NCBI GenBank assembly: GCA_945888625.1
Contig: CAMDAH010000001.1
Coordinates: forward strand, 212,540-276,539
Direction of reading: 5' to 3'
DNA from: Chryseobacterium gleum
GTDB lineage: Bacteria; Bacteroidota; Bacteroidia; Flavobacteriales_D; Crocinitomicaceae
DNA: 64,000 nucleotides
A program made the translations under genes and the position numbers. Shown here piece after piece: positions 63,936 to 64,000 of this stretch. The first letter of the stretch is position 1, and the number at the start of each line of letters is the position of its first letter. The notes below the pieces were generated by a model. That model was not told where the DNA came from, made no database searches, and worked only from the letters and a program-made list of their open reading frames with translations.

Positions 63936-64000
63936 ATAAACATAAATTTAGTTAGCCCTACTCTTAAGGATTTTCGGAATCTCCATATAAAAAACAGTAC

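Overview
The window is an AT-rich bacterial chromosome segment that reads as a member of the Bacteroidota, most likely an aquatic Flavobacteriales bacterium. The evidence is consistent: two type IX secretion (T9SS) type-B substrates, one type-A-like substrate and a PorP/SprF protein; promoters with the Bacteroidota -7 element TAnnTTTG and no obvious Shine-Dalgarno use; a MutS-free, HemA/HemC/HemD plus HemJ heme pathway; a YtxJ bacillithiol protein; an atpBEFHAG operon without atpD/atpC; and a rhodopsin typical of sunlit-water flavobacteria. Genus cannot be decided from the sequence alone.

Layout. 1-4.1 kb: end of an alanine racemase, an HTH regulator, an SDR enzyme and two related secreted proteins. 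4.1-9.7 kb: ferritin, a very large sensor/adenylate cyclase/HD-domain fusion, an outer-membrane barrel and a lipoprotein. 9.8-15.4 kb: a CotH/lamin-tail T9SS substrate with its PorP/SprF partner, then a GH3-family enzyme. 15.5-24.7 kb: universal stress protein, fructose-1,6-bisphosphatase, Mfd, a GC-rich repeat, a group III truncated hemoglobin and a large outer-membrane protein. 24.8-31.5 kb: GH16 glycosidase, glutaminyl cyclase, YtxJ, PheS, two paralogous lipoproteins, TatC, LptB. 31.5-39.5 kb: PKD-rich T9SS substrate, nucleoside-sugar-epimerase-like protein, dihydrolipoyl dehydrogenase, AroE, M15 peptidase, RsgA, Dtd. 39.6-40.3 kb: three tRNA genes (Arg, Pro, Ser) and a GIY-YIG gene bracketed by a tRNA-Arg and a decayed copy of its 3' half. 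40.4-49.0 kb: PurM, XseB, an RND/MMPL exporter, thiamine pyrophosphokinase, a serine hydrolase, a pterin dehydratase, a second adenylate cyclase and a truncated phosphatase remnant. 49.2-55.3 kb: MnmE, heme synthesis (hemA-hemC-hemD, hemJ), methylmalonyl-CoA epimerase. 55.3-60.4 kb: ATP synthase operon. 60.4-64 kb: orphan response regulator, a lycopene cyclase/beta-carotene cleavage fusion and a proton-pumping rhodopsin.

The most interesting system is at the right end. A single predicted polypeptide joins lycopene beta-cyclase to the Brp/Blh beta-carotene 15,15'-dioxygenase, so one protein would take lycopene all the way to retinal, directly downstream of the green-tuned rhodopsin that needs the retinal and within 3 kb of the ATP synthase genes that could use the proton gradient. 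Other points worth a look are the propeller-sensor/adenylate cyclase/HD fusion, which may make and control cyclic nucleotide in one chain; the tRNA-Arg/GIY-YIG/pseudo-tRNA unit that looks like a tiny tRNA-targeted insertion or duplication; and a recurrent arrangement in which the -7 promoter element sits exactly four bases before the start codon, predicting leaderless mRNAs for several housekeeping genes.

No CRISPR array, insertion sequence, prophage or rRNA was seen. Gene spacing is tight and no stretch over 300 bases is empty except the tRNA cluster, which is described.
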